NCBI RefSeq assembly: GCF_009746715.1 | Contig: NZ_VRKW01000003.1 | Span: forward strand, 1 to 64,000 | Source: Ketobacter sp. MCCC 1A13808 | GTDB taxonomy: Bacteria > Pseudomonadota > Gammaproteobacteria > Pseudomonadales > Ketobacteraceae | Direction of reading: 5' to 3' | Length of the DNA stretch: 64,000 nucleotides | Part shown: piece after piece, positions 53,887-63,849 of the stretch | Position numbering within the stretch: position 1 is the stretch's first letter | How the letters are laid out: each line of letters begins with the position of its first letter | Notes under the pieces: generated by a model | What the model was told of the DNA's origin: nothing | The model's input: the letters and a program-made list of their open reading frames with translations, nothing else | The model's database searches: none | Position numbers and translations under genes: made by a program

Positions 53887-56800
53887 ATGTCGATTAGAGT
53901 TGCCATTCGTCACCACACGAAATATTCCTACGATCGAGAAGTTAAGTTGTTTCCCCATATCTTCCGGTTACGCCCTGCGGTGCACAGTCGAACGCCGATC
54001 GAGGGTTATTCCCTTAACATCAAACCTGAAAATCATTTTATTAATTGGCAGCAAGACCCGTTCGGTAATTTCCTTGGCCGGGTCGTGTTCAATGAACCCA
54101 CCCGGGAATTGGTGGTGGATGTCGAAGTCATTGCCAATCTGAAAGTGATCAATCCGTTTGATTTTTTTGTCGAAGAGTACGCGGAAAATTACCCCTTCAA
54201 GTATGAAGAGCAATTAGTAAAAGAGCTGGCGCCTTATCTTGAGATAAAAGAAAAAGGTCCGTTGCTGATGAAGTGGCTGGAAAAAGTGGATCGCTCCGAA
54301 CTGCGTTCGGTGGATTTCCTGGTGATGATCAACCAAATGGTGTTCGAGTCCATTGGTTATTCCATACGCATGGAACCGGGAGTGCAGACCTGTGAGGAAA
54401 CGCTAAAATCCCTCATTGGCTCCTGCCGTGATTCATCGTATTTATTGGTGCAGGTATTACGTCACCTGGGCTTAGCCGCGCGTTTTGTATCCGGCTATCT
54501 GGTGCAGTTGAAACCGGATGTGGAATCCCTCGACGGACCCTCCGGAGCTGCAGAAGATTTCACAGACCTGCACGCCTGGGCCGAAGTGTATTTGCCCGGT
54601 GCAGGCTGGATCGGGTTGGACCCTACCTCCGGATTATTTGCCGGTGAAGGCCATATTCCCCTCGCATGTACTCCCGATCCGGTGAGCGCCGCGCCGGTCA
54701 CCGGTGCCACCAGCAAGTGCGAAGTGGAATTCGAATTCGAAAATGTGGTCGACCGGATTCATGAAGATCCTCGCGTCACCAAACCATACACCGAAGACCA
54801 ATGGCTGAATATCCAGGCTTTGGGTGCACGCGTGGATGAAGAAATCGTAGCGAACGACATGCGTCTGACCATGGGTGGGGAACCCACGTTTGTCTCCATT
54901 GATGACATGGAATCGCCGGAATGGAATACCACCGCAGACAGCCCAAAAAAGCGCGAGTTGGCACACAACCTGTTCATTAAAATGCAGGCCCATTTTGCGC
55001 CGGGCGGGGTAAAACATTACGGCCAGGGCAAGTGGTATCCGGGTGAGCCGTTACCCCGTTGGCAATACGCCTGCTACTGGCGCAAAGACGGGCATTCGTT
55101 GTGGCATTATCCCCAGTTGATGGCGGATCCGAATAAAGATTACGGTTACGATCATCGCGATGCCCATAAATTTATGGACGCCCTCTGCACCACGCTGAAA
55201 CTGCCTTCGCGCTTTGCTATCCCGGCTTATGAAGATGCCGTGTATTACTTATGGCAGGAAGGCAATTTACCGGACGGCTTTGATCCTCTGAAAAAAGATC
55301 TGAAGCTGGATCTGGAACGAAAACGACTATTGCAACAACTGGATCGTGGTTTGGACCGGCCGGTGGGCTATGTGCTACCCATTAGTTGGGACTGGCATAA
55401 AAACACCTGGCACAGTTGCACCTGGACATTCCGTCGTGGGCATTTACACCTGGTGCCGGGGGATTCTTCGGTAGGGCTGCGCTTGCCCCTGGACGTCATT
55501 CATTGGCAACCGATGAACAAGCGCGAGCACGACCAGCCGGTAAGTTTGTTCGAAGAAGGCCCTTCGCTGCCCTATTACCCGCCAAACCTTGCACCATTGG
55601 AATATACGCGCAGTGACGAACTCAACGAAACAGAACGCTTTGTACAAACCGCCATGTGTATCGAAGTGCGCAACGGTTGTTTGTTCGTTTTCCTGCCACC
55701 GCTTACGGACGGCAATCAGTTCGTTCGTTTAGTGGCATCGCTGGAAGCCGTTGCCCACTCCCTGAATATGCCGGTGGTGCTGGAAGGCTATGATCCGCCA
55801 CGGGATAATAATCTGGAAAAATTCATGGTGACCCCGGATCCGGGTGTCATCGAAGTGAACGTGCACCCGACCAGCAGTTGGGCAGAGCTTCAGAAAAACA
55901 CGCTGGATCTGTATGAAATCGCGCGCCAGTCAAGACTGGGTACGGAAAAGTTCATGGTAGACGGGCGCCATGCCGGCACTGGCGGGGGTAACCACGTCAC
56001 CATGGGCGGGGCAATTCCCGCCGATTCGCCGCTGCTTCGCCGTCCCGATGTGCTGCGCAGCTTGATCACCTTCTGGCAACATCATCCAGGGTTGTCCTAT
56101 TTGTTCTCAGGCCTGTTTATCGGCCCGACCAGCCAGGCGCCACGGGTGGATGAAGGCCGTCATGAAAGCCTTTATGAATTGGAGATTGCCTTTGCACAAA
56201 TGCCGAAGAGTGAGATCAATAACCCTTGGTTAGTGGATCGTCTTTTGCGTAATTTGCTGGTAGATATTTCCGGAAACACCCATCGTTCCGAATTCTGTAT
56301 TGATAAATTATATTCGCCGGATTCGGCTACCGGTCGTTTGGGTATTCTGGAATTTCGCGCTTTCGAAATGCCGCCTCATGCGCATATGAGTCTGGTGCAA
56401 ATGTTGCTGCTGCGTACGCTGGTGGCGATGTTCTGGAATAAACCCTATGAGCATAAATTGGTACGTTGGGGTACCGAGCTGCACGATCGTTTTATGCTGC
56501 CCCATTATGTCTGGGAAGATCTGCGCGATGTGTGTGACTTCATGCAATTGCAGGGCTATCCATTCCAGCTCGAATGGTTGGAGCCGTTTCTGGAATTCCG
56601 CTTTCCCCATTACGGCCGTGTCAGTGTGCGGGATATCCACCTGGAACTGCAAACCGCCATTGAGCCCTGGCATGTAATGGGTGAAGAAGTGTCTCGCGGC
56701 GGTACTTCCCGCTATGTGGATTCGTCTGTGGAACGCATGCAGGTCCGCTTGAACGGGCTGAGTGAAGGCCGCTATGTGTTGTCTTGCAATGGCCGTCAGG

Positions 56801-57234
56801 TGCCGTTGAAAAGCACCGGCACTCACGGTGAGTATGTGGCCGGTGTGCGTTACCGGGCCTGGCAGCCGCCATCGGCATTGCACCCGACGATCGGCATTCA
56901 TTCGCCCCTCGTGTTTGACATCATTGATACGTTTAACGGCCGCTCTATAGGGGGTTGCACCTATCATGTACACCACGCAGGCGGGCGCAGTTACGAAGAC
57001 TATCCGATCAATGCGTACGCAGCGGAAGGTCGCCGTATCAGCCGTTTCTGGACTCACGGTCATACTCAGGGGCCGGTTGAAGTCGCTCCTGAATTAAGGC
57101 CTTACCTCAACAGCGAAGATCGTTTCTATCCGGAAGGCAGTGGTGTTGGCCCGATGTCGCCTCCAGCAGAGGAGCCGAACAAGGAATATCCTTTTACGCT
57201 GGATTTACGCAGACCCCTACGCACACTATCCTGA
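53887..57234 (+). CDS. Transglutaminase-like / DUF2126 protein
   Basis: 1115 residues. The N-terminal ~300 residues are a bacterial transglutaminase-like region with a complete triad: Cys180 in GSCRDSSYLL, His229 in DLHAWAEVYL and Asp245 in GLDPTSG. DUF2126 follows (~310-1100), with MRLTMGGEPTFVSIDDM, HAGTGGGNHVTMGG and GRLGILEFRAFEMPPHAHM. DUF2126 has been classed by comparative genomics with amidoligase-type enzymes. It is cytoplasmic by sequence (no signal). GAAGGA precedes the ATG. First gene of the amidoligase operon. Confidence 0.88.
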   Translation: MSIRVAIRHHTKYSYDREVKLFPHIFRLRPAVHSRTPIEGYSLNIKPENHFINWQQDPFGNFLGRVVFNEPTRELVVDVEVIANLKVINPFDFFVEEYAENYPFKYEEQLVKELAPYLEIKEKGPLLMKWLEKVDRSELRSVDFLVMINQMVFESIGYSIRMEPGVQTCEETLKSLIGSCRDSSYLLVQVLRHLGLAARFVSGYLVQLKPDVESLDGPSGAAEDFTDLHAWAEVYLPGAGWIGLDPTSGLFAGEGHIPLACTPDPVSAAPVTGATSKCEVEFEFENVVDRIHEDPRVTKPYTEDQWLNIQALGARVDEEIVANDMRLTMGGEPTFVSIDDMESPEWNTTADSPKKRELAHNLFIKMQAHFAPGGVKHYGQGKWYPGEPLPRWQYACYWRKDGHSLWHYPQLMADPNKDYGYDHRDAHKFMDALCTTLKLPSRFAIPAYEDAVYYLWQEGNLPDGFDPLKKDLKLDLERKRLLQQLDRGLDRPVGYVLPISWDWHKNTWHSCTWTFRRGHLHLVPGDSSVGLRLPLDVIHWQPMNKREHDQPVSLFEEGPSLPYYPPNLAPLEYTRSDELNETERFVQTAMCIEVRNGCLFVFLPPLTDGNQFVRLVASLEAVAHSLNMPVVLEGYDPPRDNNLEKFMVTPDPGVIEVNVHPTSSWAELQKNTLDLYEIARQSRLGTEKFMVDGRHAGTGGGNHVTMGGAIPADSPLLRRPDVLRSLITFWQHHPGLSYLFSGLFIGPTSQAPRVDEGRHESLYELEIAFAQMPKSEINNPWLVDRLLRNLLVDISGNTHRSEFCIDKLYSPDSATGRLGILEFRAFEMPPHAHMSLVQMLLLRTLVAMFWNKPYEHKLVRWGTELHDRFMLPHYVWEDLRDVCDFMQLQGYPFQLEWLEPFLEFRFPHYGRVSVRDIHLELQTAIEPWHVMGEEVSRGGTSRYVDSSVERMQVRLNGLSEGRYVLSCNGRQVPLKSTGTHGEYVAGVRYRAWQPPSALHPTIGIHSPLVFDIIDTFNGRSIGGCTYHVHHAGGRSYEDYPINAYAAEGRRISRFWTHGHTQGPVEVAPELRPYLNSEDRFYPEGSGVGPMSPPAEEPNKEYPFTLDLRRPLRTLS

Positions 57235-57278
57235 GTGGTATACTAGCGAGAATTTACATCAGTCCGGCATAAGGGCAT

Positions 57279-59885
57279 ATGGAATCGAAAATTATTAAAA
57301 GCGGTAGCGAGGTGTTGGGGGCGGTTCCGAGTCTGGATCAGGCGCTGGCAGAATACCCCCAAGGCCTAAATTACTATGACGAGATGTGGTCCGCAGAGCG
57401 GGCCGCAGTGAATCCCCATTGGCGCAGATTAATGGGGGATTTGGTGAAGTTAGGTGGGGGCGAGCTGGAGCGGCGCAGGGGTGAAGCACGACGTCTGTTG
57501 CGTGAAAATGGTGTCACCTATCATATCTACAGTGATACCAAGGGCCAATCCCGTACCTGGCAACTGGATCCGATTCCGCTGGTACTCAACAGTACCGATT
57601 GGAGTGCGATCAGCGTTGGTCTCAAGCAACGTGCGCGCTTGCTCGATCTGATTCTGCGGGATATTTACGGCCCCCGCCGCTTAATTAAGGAAGGCCTGAT
57701 CCCGCCAGAATTAATCTATTCCCAGCAGGGTTTTCTGCGCGCCTGCGACCAGGTGCAAATGAAAGACATGCCACATTTGCTGCTCTATGCTGCTGATCTG
57801 GCGCGAGGCCCTGACGGCCGCATGTGGATCATCGGAGACCGGGCACAGGCACCTTCGGGAGCGGGCTATGCGCTGGAAACCCGGATGTCGATGACGCGAG
57901 TGATGGCGGAAGAATTCCGCCGTACGCAAGTGCATCGGCTATCCATATTTTTCCGCCACTTGCGTGCCATGCTGGCAAGCCTGATGCCCCATCGATCCGA
58001 CGACCCGCGCGTGGTGATTCTGACTCCCGGCCCTCACAATGAAACCTATTTTGAACACGCTTACCTGGCTTCGTACTTGGGTTACAGCCTGGTGCAGGGG
58101 GACGACCTTACGGTGCGTGAGGGCAAAGTCTGGCTCAAATCCCTGGACGGCCTGAAGCAGGTCGACATCATTGTGCGGCGGGTAGATGACACCTTTTGTG
58201 ATCCGTTGGAATTACGCGAGGATTCCCATCTGGGTGTGCCCGGATTACTACAGGCTGCGCGACTCGGAAATGTGATCATTGCCAATCCGCTGGGTTCCAG
58301 CATATTGGAAAGTCCGGCTTTGATGCCGTTTCTGCCCAGCATAGCCAAACAATGGCTGGGCGAGGAAATCCTGTTGCCGTCTGCAGCGACCTGGTGGTGT
58401 GGACAGAAAAAAGAATGCGATTATGTGTTGGCCAATATGGACGATCTGGTGATCAAAACCATAGACCGGCACTCGCGCTCGATATTCAGCTCCGCGCTCA
58501 ATGCAAAACAAAAGGCAGAACTGAAACAGCGCATTCTGGCGCAACCGTATATGTTTGTCGGTCAGCAGATTCTCAGTTGCTCCACTGCGCCTTCGTTGCG
58601 TGATAAGCAGATTTTGCCGCGGCGAGTGCTGCTGCGCGCTTACCTGACAGCGCACCAAGGTGACTATGATGTGATGCCCGGTGGCCTTACACGGGTAGCA
58701 AAAGACGAAGATTCCCTGTTTATCTCCAACCAGACCGGAGGCTTATCCAAAGACACCTGGATTATGGCCGATAAACCGGTGCATCAATCCAGTCTCTGGC
58801 CCACTATCCGCCATATGGATAATCTGCTCGTCGGTGAAGGTTTGTTGCCGTCGCGCTCCGGTGAAAATTTGTTTTGGGTCGGGCGCTATTCGGAACGCTC
58901 GGAAGGTTTGTTACGGTTGATTCGCACTGTGCTGAACAAGCACGCGGATTTTGACGACTACCGCGATGAATCGGATCAGACCGCGCTGCGAATATTACTG
59001 CAAACCCTGTCTTATTTTACCGTTGTATTGCCGGGCTTTACCGGCGAAAAAGCCGCAGAGAAACTGGCGAATCCGCGCCCCCATATTATTGATATGGTGC
59101 TCAATCCGGAACATCGCAGCAGCCTGATCGCGACCCTGGGTTCCTTGTTGCAGGGAGCCTATAACGTGCGCGATCTTTGGTCCGTGGATACGTGGCGGGT
59201 GGTGGACGATATTGACCAGAATCTGCGCTATCTGAACAGCCATCGCTCCAGTTATTCATTGATGCAATCCGAGTTGGATCGTTTGTTGGTTTCGCTGACT
59301 GCGTTTACAGCCCAGAGTCAGGAAAGTATGCCCCACGAGCACGGCTGGTATTTATTGAATATTGGCCGACGCCTGGAGCGCGCGCTGCAATTGATCACCT
59401 TTATCCGCAGCTGTTTTGTGCACCATACTGGGGAGGTGCCGGAGCATCTATTGCTGGAAGCGACCCTGTCCAACCACGAAAGTCTGATCACGCACCGGCG
59501 TCGTTACCGATCCATCCAACATATGTTCACGGTAATGGATTTAATGCTGCTGGATATGCGTCACCCGCGTTCGCTGGCGTATCAGGTAAGGAAAATAATG
59601 GAATTGATGGCCGAACTGCCCAATCCGAGGAAAAATGCACCGGCCCATTCCCTGAATCGTGAACAGCGTCTGATACTGCAGGCGGACACGGATATTAAAC
59701 TGGCGGAAGTGGAAAAACTGGCCAATATCAGCGACGACCAGGGCACGCGGCGGGCATTGGCCAAATTGTTGGACAATACCGAGCGGCGGCTGGAAAAGGT
59801 GTCTGAATTGCTCAATCAGAAATACTTCGCACACACCCAGAGTGCCCGTCAATTGGCTCCCACCCGTCTGGAGCTGCCCGCATGA
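57279..59885 (+). CDS. Fused circularly permuted ATP-grasp / alpha-E protein
   Basis: 868 residues. An N-terminal circularly permuted type 2 ATP-grasp region (~1-480) is followed by an alpha-E helical domain (~510-840, with GENLFWVGRYSERSEGLLRLI). Where the stand-alone copy has KPANESGGYGMLIG, this one has Lys393 followed by TIDRHSRSIFSS, with no glycine-rich loop. RRVDDTFCDPLELREDS and LGEEILLPSA are retained. ATP binding may therefore be impaired or altered. Its stop overlaps the next ATG (ATGA). Confidence 0.85.
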   Translation: MESKIIKSGSEVLGAVPSLDQALAEYPQGLNYYDEMWSAERAAVNPHWRRLMGDLVKLGGGELERRRGEARRLLRENGVTYHIYSDTKGQSRTWQLDPIPLVLNSTDWSAISVGLKQRARLLDLILRDIYGPRRLIKEGLIPPELIYSQQGFLRACDQVQMKDMPHLLLYAADLARGPDGRMWIIGDRAQAPSGAGYALETRMSMTRVMAEEFRRTQVHRLSIFFRHLRAMLASLMPHRSDDPRVVILTPGPHNETYFEHAYLASYLGYSLVQGDDLTVREGKVWLKSLDGLKQVDIIVRRVDDTFCDPLELREDSHLGVPGLLQAARLGNVIIANPLGSSILESPALMPFLPSIAKQWLGEEILLPSAATWWCGQKKECDYVLANMDDLVIKTIDRHSRSIFSSALNAKQKAELKQRILAQPYMFVGQQILSCSTAPSLRDKQILPRRVLLRAYLTAHQGDYDVMPGGLTRVAKDEDSLFISNQTGGLSKDTWIMADKPVHQSSLWPTIRHMDNLLVGEGLLPSRSGENLFWVGRYSERSEGLLRLIRTVLNKHADFDDYRDESDQTALRILLQTLSYFTVVLPGFTGEKAAEKLANPRPHIIDMVLNPEHRSSLIATLGSLLQGAYNVRDLWSVDTWRVVDDIDQNLRYLNSHRSSYSLMQSELDRLLVSLTAFTAQSQESMPHEHGWYLLNIGRRLERALQLITFIRSCFVHHTGEVPEHLLLEATLSNHESLITHRRRYRSIQHMFTVMDLMLLDMRHPRSLAYQVRKIMELMAELPNPRKNAPAHSLNREQRLILQADTDIKLAEVEKLANISDDQGTRRALAKLLDNTERRLEKVSELLNQKYFAHTQSARQLAPTRLELPA

Positions 59886-60763
59886 AGTACCGGATCAAGC
59901 ATACGACACATTACCAGTACAACAACCAAGTCAGCATGTGCTTTAACGAAGCACGGATGTCTCCCCTGAATGGGGCGCACCAAACCTGTGCAAGAAACCG
60001 ATTTGTTATTCACCCTGCACCGGATTCGCTCAACAAGCGTTTTGATTACTTTGGTAATCAGGTCACCAGCTTCGATATTTTACAGCCGCATCGGGAAATG
60101 TCGGTCACGGTGTACAGTGAAGTGCAGGTACTGGATCATTCCCAGCAAGCGTTATTTGTCGGCAATGAGCCCTGGGAGTCGGTGCGTGATACCCTGGCCA
60201 GGACGACCAATCCGGATTATCTGATGGCCCGTGAATACATGATGCCGTCCATGCTGATTCCGGTATTTGATGAAGTGCGCGAATACGCGCTGGCCTCTTT
60301 TACACCCCAACGACCCGTTATGGACGCGGTGCGGGATTTAATGGAACGAATTTTTACTGATTTTAAATACGACCCCGGATTCAGCACCATCAGTACGCCG
60401 TTGAAGACAGTATTGGCGCATCGGCGCGGCGTATGTCAGGATTTTGCACATTTGGGTATCGCCTGTGTGCGCTCCATGGGGTTGGCAGCAGGCTATGTCA
60501 GCGGCTATTTGGAAACGCTGCCACCACCCGGTGAAAAGAAAATGGAAGGCGCGGATGCCTCTCACGCATGGTTCTCGGTTTACATGCTTGAACATGGATG
60601 GGTTCAGTTTGATCCTACCAATAACATTCTCCCCTCTGTACAACATATAACTCTGGCGTTTGGCAGAGATTTTGCAGATGTCACTCCATTAAAAGGCGTT
60701 ATCTATGGCGGTGATGATCACGAACTCTCTGTGTTTGTCGATGTCCATCGGATAGAAGAATAA
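59882..60763 (+). CDS. Transglutaminase-like protein
   Basis: 293 residues, a single-domain bacterial transglutaminase or protease relative of the kind linked to ATP-grasp/alpha-E genes. The triad is Cys185 in RRGVCQDFAHLGIACVRSMG, His228 in ASHAWFSVYM and Asp244 in VQFDPTNN. It starts with the typical MKYRIKHTTHYQYNN beta-strand region, as does the first gene of the operon. It is coupled by ATGA overlap to the fused gene upstream. No signal peptide. Confidence 0.88.
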   Translation: MKYRIKHTTHYQYNNQVSMCFNEARMSPLNGAHQTCARNRFVIHPAPDSLNKRFDYFGNQVTSFDILQPHREMSVTVYSEVQVLDHSQQALFVGNEPWESVRDTLARTTNPDYLMAREYMMPSMLIPVFDEVREYALASFTPQRPVMDAVRDLMERIFTDFKYDPGFSTISTPLKTVLAHRRGVCQDFAHLGIACVRSMGLAAGYVSGYLETLPPPGEKKMEGADASHAWFSVYMLEHGWVQFDPTNNILPSVQHITLAFGRDFADVTPLKGVIYGGDDHELSVFVDVHRIEE

Positions 60764-60818
60764 CCGCCTGTTCGCAGCATTGCGTTCAGGCAAAACACAT
60801 CGGAATTAAGCGATATAT

Positions 60819-62270
60819 ATGTCTGTGAGCTGGAACGATTACGACCCGGGAAAGTTTTTCGATGAACTTATTCAGTCCAAAGGTAAGCCGCGTAAGCACG
60901 CAGAGAATCTGGCAAAGTTTCTAGCCAGTCACAGCTTGGAAGAGCTGGAAACGCGCAAGGCCATAGCTGAGTTGTCCATCAAGGAAATGGGAATAACTTT
61001 TACGGTTTATACCGAAGAAGAAGGTTCCATTGATCGCTCGTGGCCATTCGACATCATGCCGCGCATGATTGCGAAATCCGAGTGGAGCAAAATCGAGCTG
61101 GGATTGAAACAACGGGTCCAGGCTCTGAACTTGTTTATTGATGACATTTATCACGAGCAAAAAATTGTTAAAGACGGCGTCTTTCCGAAAGAGTTACTGG
61201 ATAACTCCGTGAACTTTCGCAAGGAATGTATGGGGGTATCGCCACCGCTGAACATCTGGGCGCACATTTGCGGTTCGGATTTGGTGCGCGACAGCGACGG
61301 CACCGTGTATGTTTTGGAAGACAATTTACGCGTACCGTCCGGTGTCTCTTATATGTTGGAAAACCGCTCAGTAATGAAACGGGTGTTTCCGGAGCTTTTT
61401 GAAAGTTACAACATACAGCCGGTCGATGACTATTGTTCCCAGTTGTTCGATATGCTGGCGTCGATCTCGCCGCGGCCGGCGGATTACCCGGAAGTTGTCG
61501 TACTGACGCCCGGAATTTTCAACTCGGCCTATTTTGAACATGCTTATCTGGCACAGCAGATGGGGTGTGAGTTAGTCGAAGGTCGGGATTTGGTGGTGCA
61601 GGATGACGATTGCGTCTATATGCGGACGGTGGAAGGTCTGCAGCAGGTGGACGTTATCTATCGCCGTATTGATGATTTGTTTCTGGATCCGGAAGCGTTC
61701 GACAAAGATTCCATGCTGGGTGTGCCCGGCCTGCTGCGTGCCTGGAAGAAGGGTAAAGTGGCGCTGGCCAATGCACCGGGCGCCGGCGTGGCAGATGACA
61801 AAGTCGTCTACGCGTTTGTACCGGAAATCATAAAATACTATTTGGGCGAAGAAGTACTGCTGCCTAACGTGCCTACCTATCGTTGTATGTACGAAAAAGA
61901 ACAGGAATATGTACTCAATAATCTGGCCGATCTGGTGGTGAAGCCCGCCAATGAATCCGGGGGCTACGGTATGCTGATCGGTCCCTTTTCTACCAAAAAA
62001 GAACGTGAAAAATTTGCCCAGCTAATAAAAAAAGATCCTCGCAACTATATTGCCCAGCCTACTTTGGGGTTGTCCACGGTGCCGACCTTTATCGATAACC
62101 GGATGGAGCCCAGGCATGTGGATTTACGACCGTTTATTCTCAGCGGTGATTACACCTATGTGACTATGGGTGGTTTAACCCGTGTCGCACTGAAGAAAGG
62201 ATCGTTAGTCGTTAATTCGTCCCAAGGTGGTGGCAGTAAAGACACCTGGATTGTGGAGGAGGATTCATAA
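60819..62270 (+). CDS. Stand-alone circularly permuted type 2 ATP-grasp protein
   Basis: 483 residues. The ATP-binding features look intact: LEDNLRVPSGVSYMLENR, the RRIDDLFLDPEAFDKDS segment, the glycine-rich loop from Lys375 (KPANESGGYGMLIG) and SQGGGSKDTWIVEED at the end. Enzymes of this class are proposed to form amide bonds between an amino acid or peptide and an acceptor. TAA overlaps the ATG of the alpha-E gene by one base. Confidence 0.9.
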   Translation: MSVSWNDYDPGKFFDELIQSKGKPRKHAENLAKFLASHSLEELETRKAIAELSIKEMGITFTVYTEEEGSIDRSWPFDIMPRMIAKSEWSKIELGLKQRVQALNLFIDDIYHEQKIVKDGVFPKELLDNSVNFRKECMGVSPPLNIWAHICGSDLVRDSDGTVYVLEDNLRVPSGVSYMLENRSVMKRVFPELFESYNIQPVDDYCSQLFDMLASISPRPADYPEVVVLTPGIFNSAYFEHAYLAQQMGCELVEGRDLVVQDDDCVYMRTVEGLQQVDVIYRRIDDLFLDPEAFDKDSMLGVPGLLRAWKKGKVALANAPGAGVADDKVVYAFVPEIIKYYLGEEVLLPNVPTYRCMYEKEQEYVLNNLADLVVKPANESGGYGMLIGPFSTKKEREKFAQLIKKDPRNYIAQPTLGLSTVPTFIDNRMEPRHVDLRPFILSGDYTYVTMGGLTRVALKKGSLVVNSSQGGGSKDTWIVEEDS

Positions 62271-63241
62271 TGCTAGTGCGTGTAGCGGAAACCTTATACT
62301 GGATGGCCCGGTATCTTGAGCGGGCAGAAAACATGGCGCGTCTGATTAACGTCAATACCAACCTGATCCTGGATATTCCGAAAAAGACGGAATTGGGTTG
62401 GGAGCCGTTGATCGATATTACCGGCACGCGGGAAATGTATGAGAAGTACTACGACAATTTTGATGAACGCTCGGTGATGAAGTATTTGATCAGTGACGCG
62501 GACAGCCCCGTGTCGATAGCGAACTCGTTAAAATGGGCGCGGGATAACGGTCGCACGGTGCGAGACGTTATCCCCAGGGAAGCCTGGGAGCAAATCAACG
62601 CGCTGAACCATTATGCCAAAGACCAGCTCAATGTGGCGATGTCGAAGCGTGGACGCTTCAGCTATCTGAACGAAATTATTTTACGTAACCAAACCATCGT
62701 GGGTTTGTTGTCCGGCACCGTCAATCGTGATCAGGGTTATGTGTTTGTTCGGCTGGGTCGCAATATTGAACGGGCCGATATGACATCCCGAATTATTGAT
62801 GTGCGCTCAGCCAATCTGTTAACGCTGGAAAACGTGGATATGCAGCCATTTGAAAATATCCAGTGGATGAGTGTTTTGAAATCGCTTACCGCCTATCAAA
62901 TGTATCGGCAAGCCATGCAAGCACGGGTAAGGCGCAGTGATGTGGTCAAATTTTTGTTTCAATCACAACGATTTCCCCGTTCTATTTTATTCTGTGTCCA
63001 ACAGATGGAGCGATGTGTTAACGAACTTCCGGAGCGGGACAATTCCATGCGAAGGATTCATCACCTGTTGCGAATTCTGAAAAACGCGGAGTTACACGCC
63101 TACGATCAAAGTATGCTGCATGTGTTTATCGACCAGATTCAGATTGAGCTGAGTAGTATTCACGATGCGTTGATGAATCAGTTTTTCCTCAGTGGGCGGG
63201 TGCAACAATCCTCCTCTCAAACCCAGAAGCAGGCTTCCTGA
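62270..63241 (+). CDS. Stand-alone alpha-E domain protein
   Basis: 323 residues, all-helical. It begins with the hallmark RVAETLYWMARYLERAENMARLI and includes GRNIERADMTSRIIDVRS. The function of alpha-E domains is unknown, but they nearly always accompany type 2 ATP-grasp proteins, either fused or as here translationally coupled. A weak inverted repeat (CCTGCT/AGCAGG near 63299-63323) follows. Confidence 0.88.
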   Translation: MLVRVAETLYWMARYLERAENMARLINVNTNLILDIPKKTELGWEPLIDITGTREMYEKYYDNFDERSVMKYLISDADSPVSIANSLKWARDNGRTVRDVIPREAWEQINALNHYAKDQLNVAMSKRGRFSYLNEIILRNQTIVGLLSGTVNRDQGYVFVRLGRNIERADMTSRIIDVRSANLLTLENVDMQPFENIQWMSVLKSLTAYQMYRQAMQARVRRSDVVKFLFQSQRFPRSILFCVQQMERCVNELPERDNSMRRIHHLLRILKNAELHAYDQSMLHVFIDQIQIELSSIHDALMNQFFLSGRVQQSSSQTQKQAS

Positions 63242-63381
63242 CAACCGGATTCTGCTCCTGCTTAGGCCTTGTTTCTGAATATTTCTTATGCCACATTATC
63301 CTGCTCTGAAAAGCAAGAAGCAGGGTAGTGTGTTATGGGATTTAAAAGCCGGGATATCGGCAAAGCGCAGTGGGAATTGCA

Positions 63382-63849
63382 ATGACCCCCGCTATTGACC
63401 TGGCTAAACAGGCTGGAATTGAACATCGTGTACACCAATACAGCCACGATTCCGGTAGCGCCTCCTATGGTGCCGAGGCCGCTGAAAAGCTTTCTTTGCC
63501 TCCGCAGCAAGTGTTCAAAACCCTGGTTGTTCAACTGGAACCGGCGGAGTTGGTCGTGGCAGTTATTCCGGTGTGCACGCAACTCAACATGAAACGGTTG
63601 GCGAAAGTTGCAGGCGCTAAAAAAGCGGCCATGGCTGACCCAGGGGCCGTACAGCGTTCCAGTGGTTACATAATGGGGGGTGTAAGCCCGCTGGGTCAGA
63701 AAAAAGCCCTGCGCACCTTTATAGACGATTCTGCCAACGGTTTTATTACTGTTTTTGTCAGTGCCGGACGCCGTGGGCTGGAAATTGAATTGAGTTCCGC
63801 GGACTTAAGCCGCCTTACTGATGCTGTCTTTGCCGGATTGTCTTCGTGA
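63382..63849 (+). CDS. ybaK: Cys-tRNA(Pro)/Cys-tRNA deacylase
   Basis: 155 residues from ATG 63382; an in-frame GTG at 63370 is less likely. The YbaK/EbsC pattern is complete: KTLVVQLEPAELVVAVIPV, MKRLAKVAGAKKAAMADP with the catalytic-type Lys residues, and GYIMGGVSPLGQKK. YbaK hydrolyses Cys mis-charged onto tRNA(Pro). It is followed by an overlapping gene. It is probably not part of the amidoligase operon, from which it is separated by 140 bp. Confidence 0.9.
   Translation: MTPAIDLAKQAGIEHRVHQYSHDSGSASYGAEAAEKLSLPPQQVFKTLVVQLEPAELVVAVIPVCTQLNMKRLAKVAGAKKAAMADPGAVQRSSGYIMGGVSPLGQKKALRTFIDDSANGFITVFVSAGRRGLEIELSSADLSRLTDAVFAGLSS

Noticed and set aside
56308-57063. A 251-codon minus-strand frame
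   Set aside because: It lies wholly inside the DUF2126 gene on the other strand and reads as composition-driven shadow sequence.
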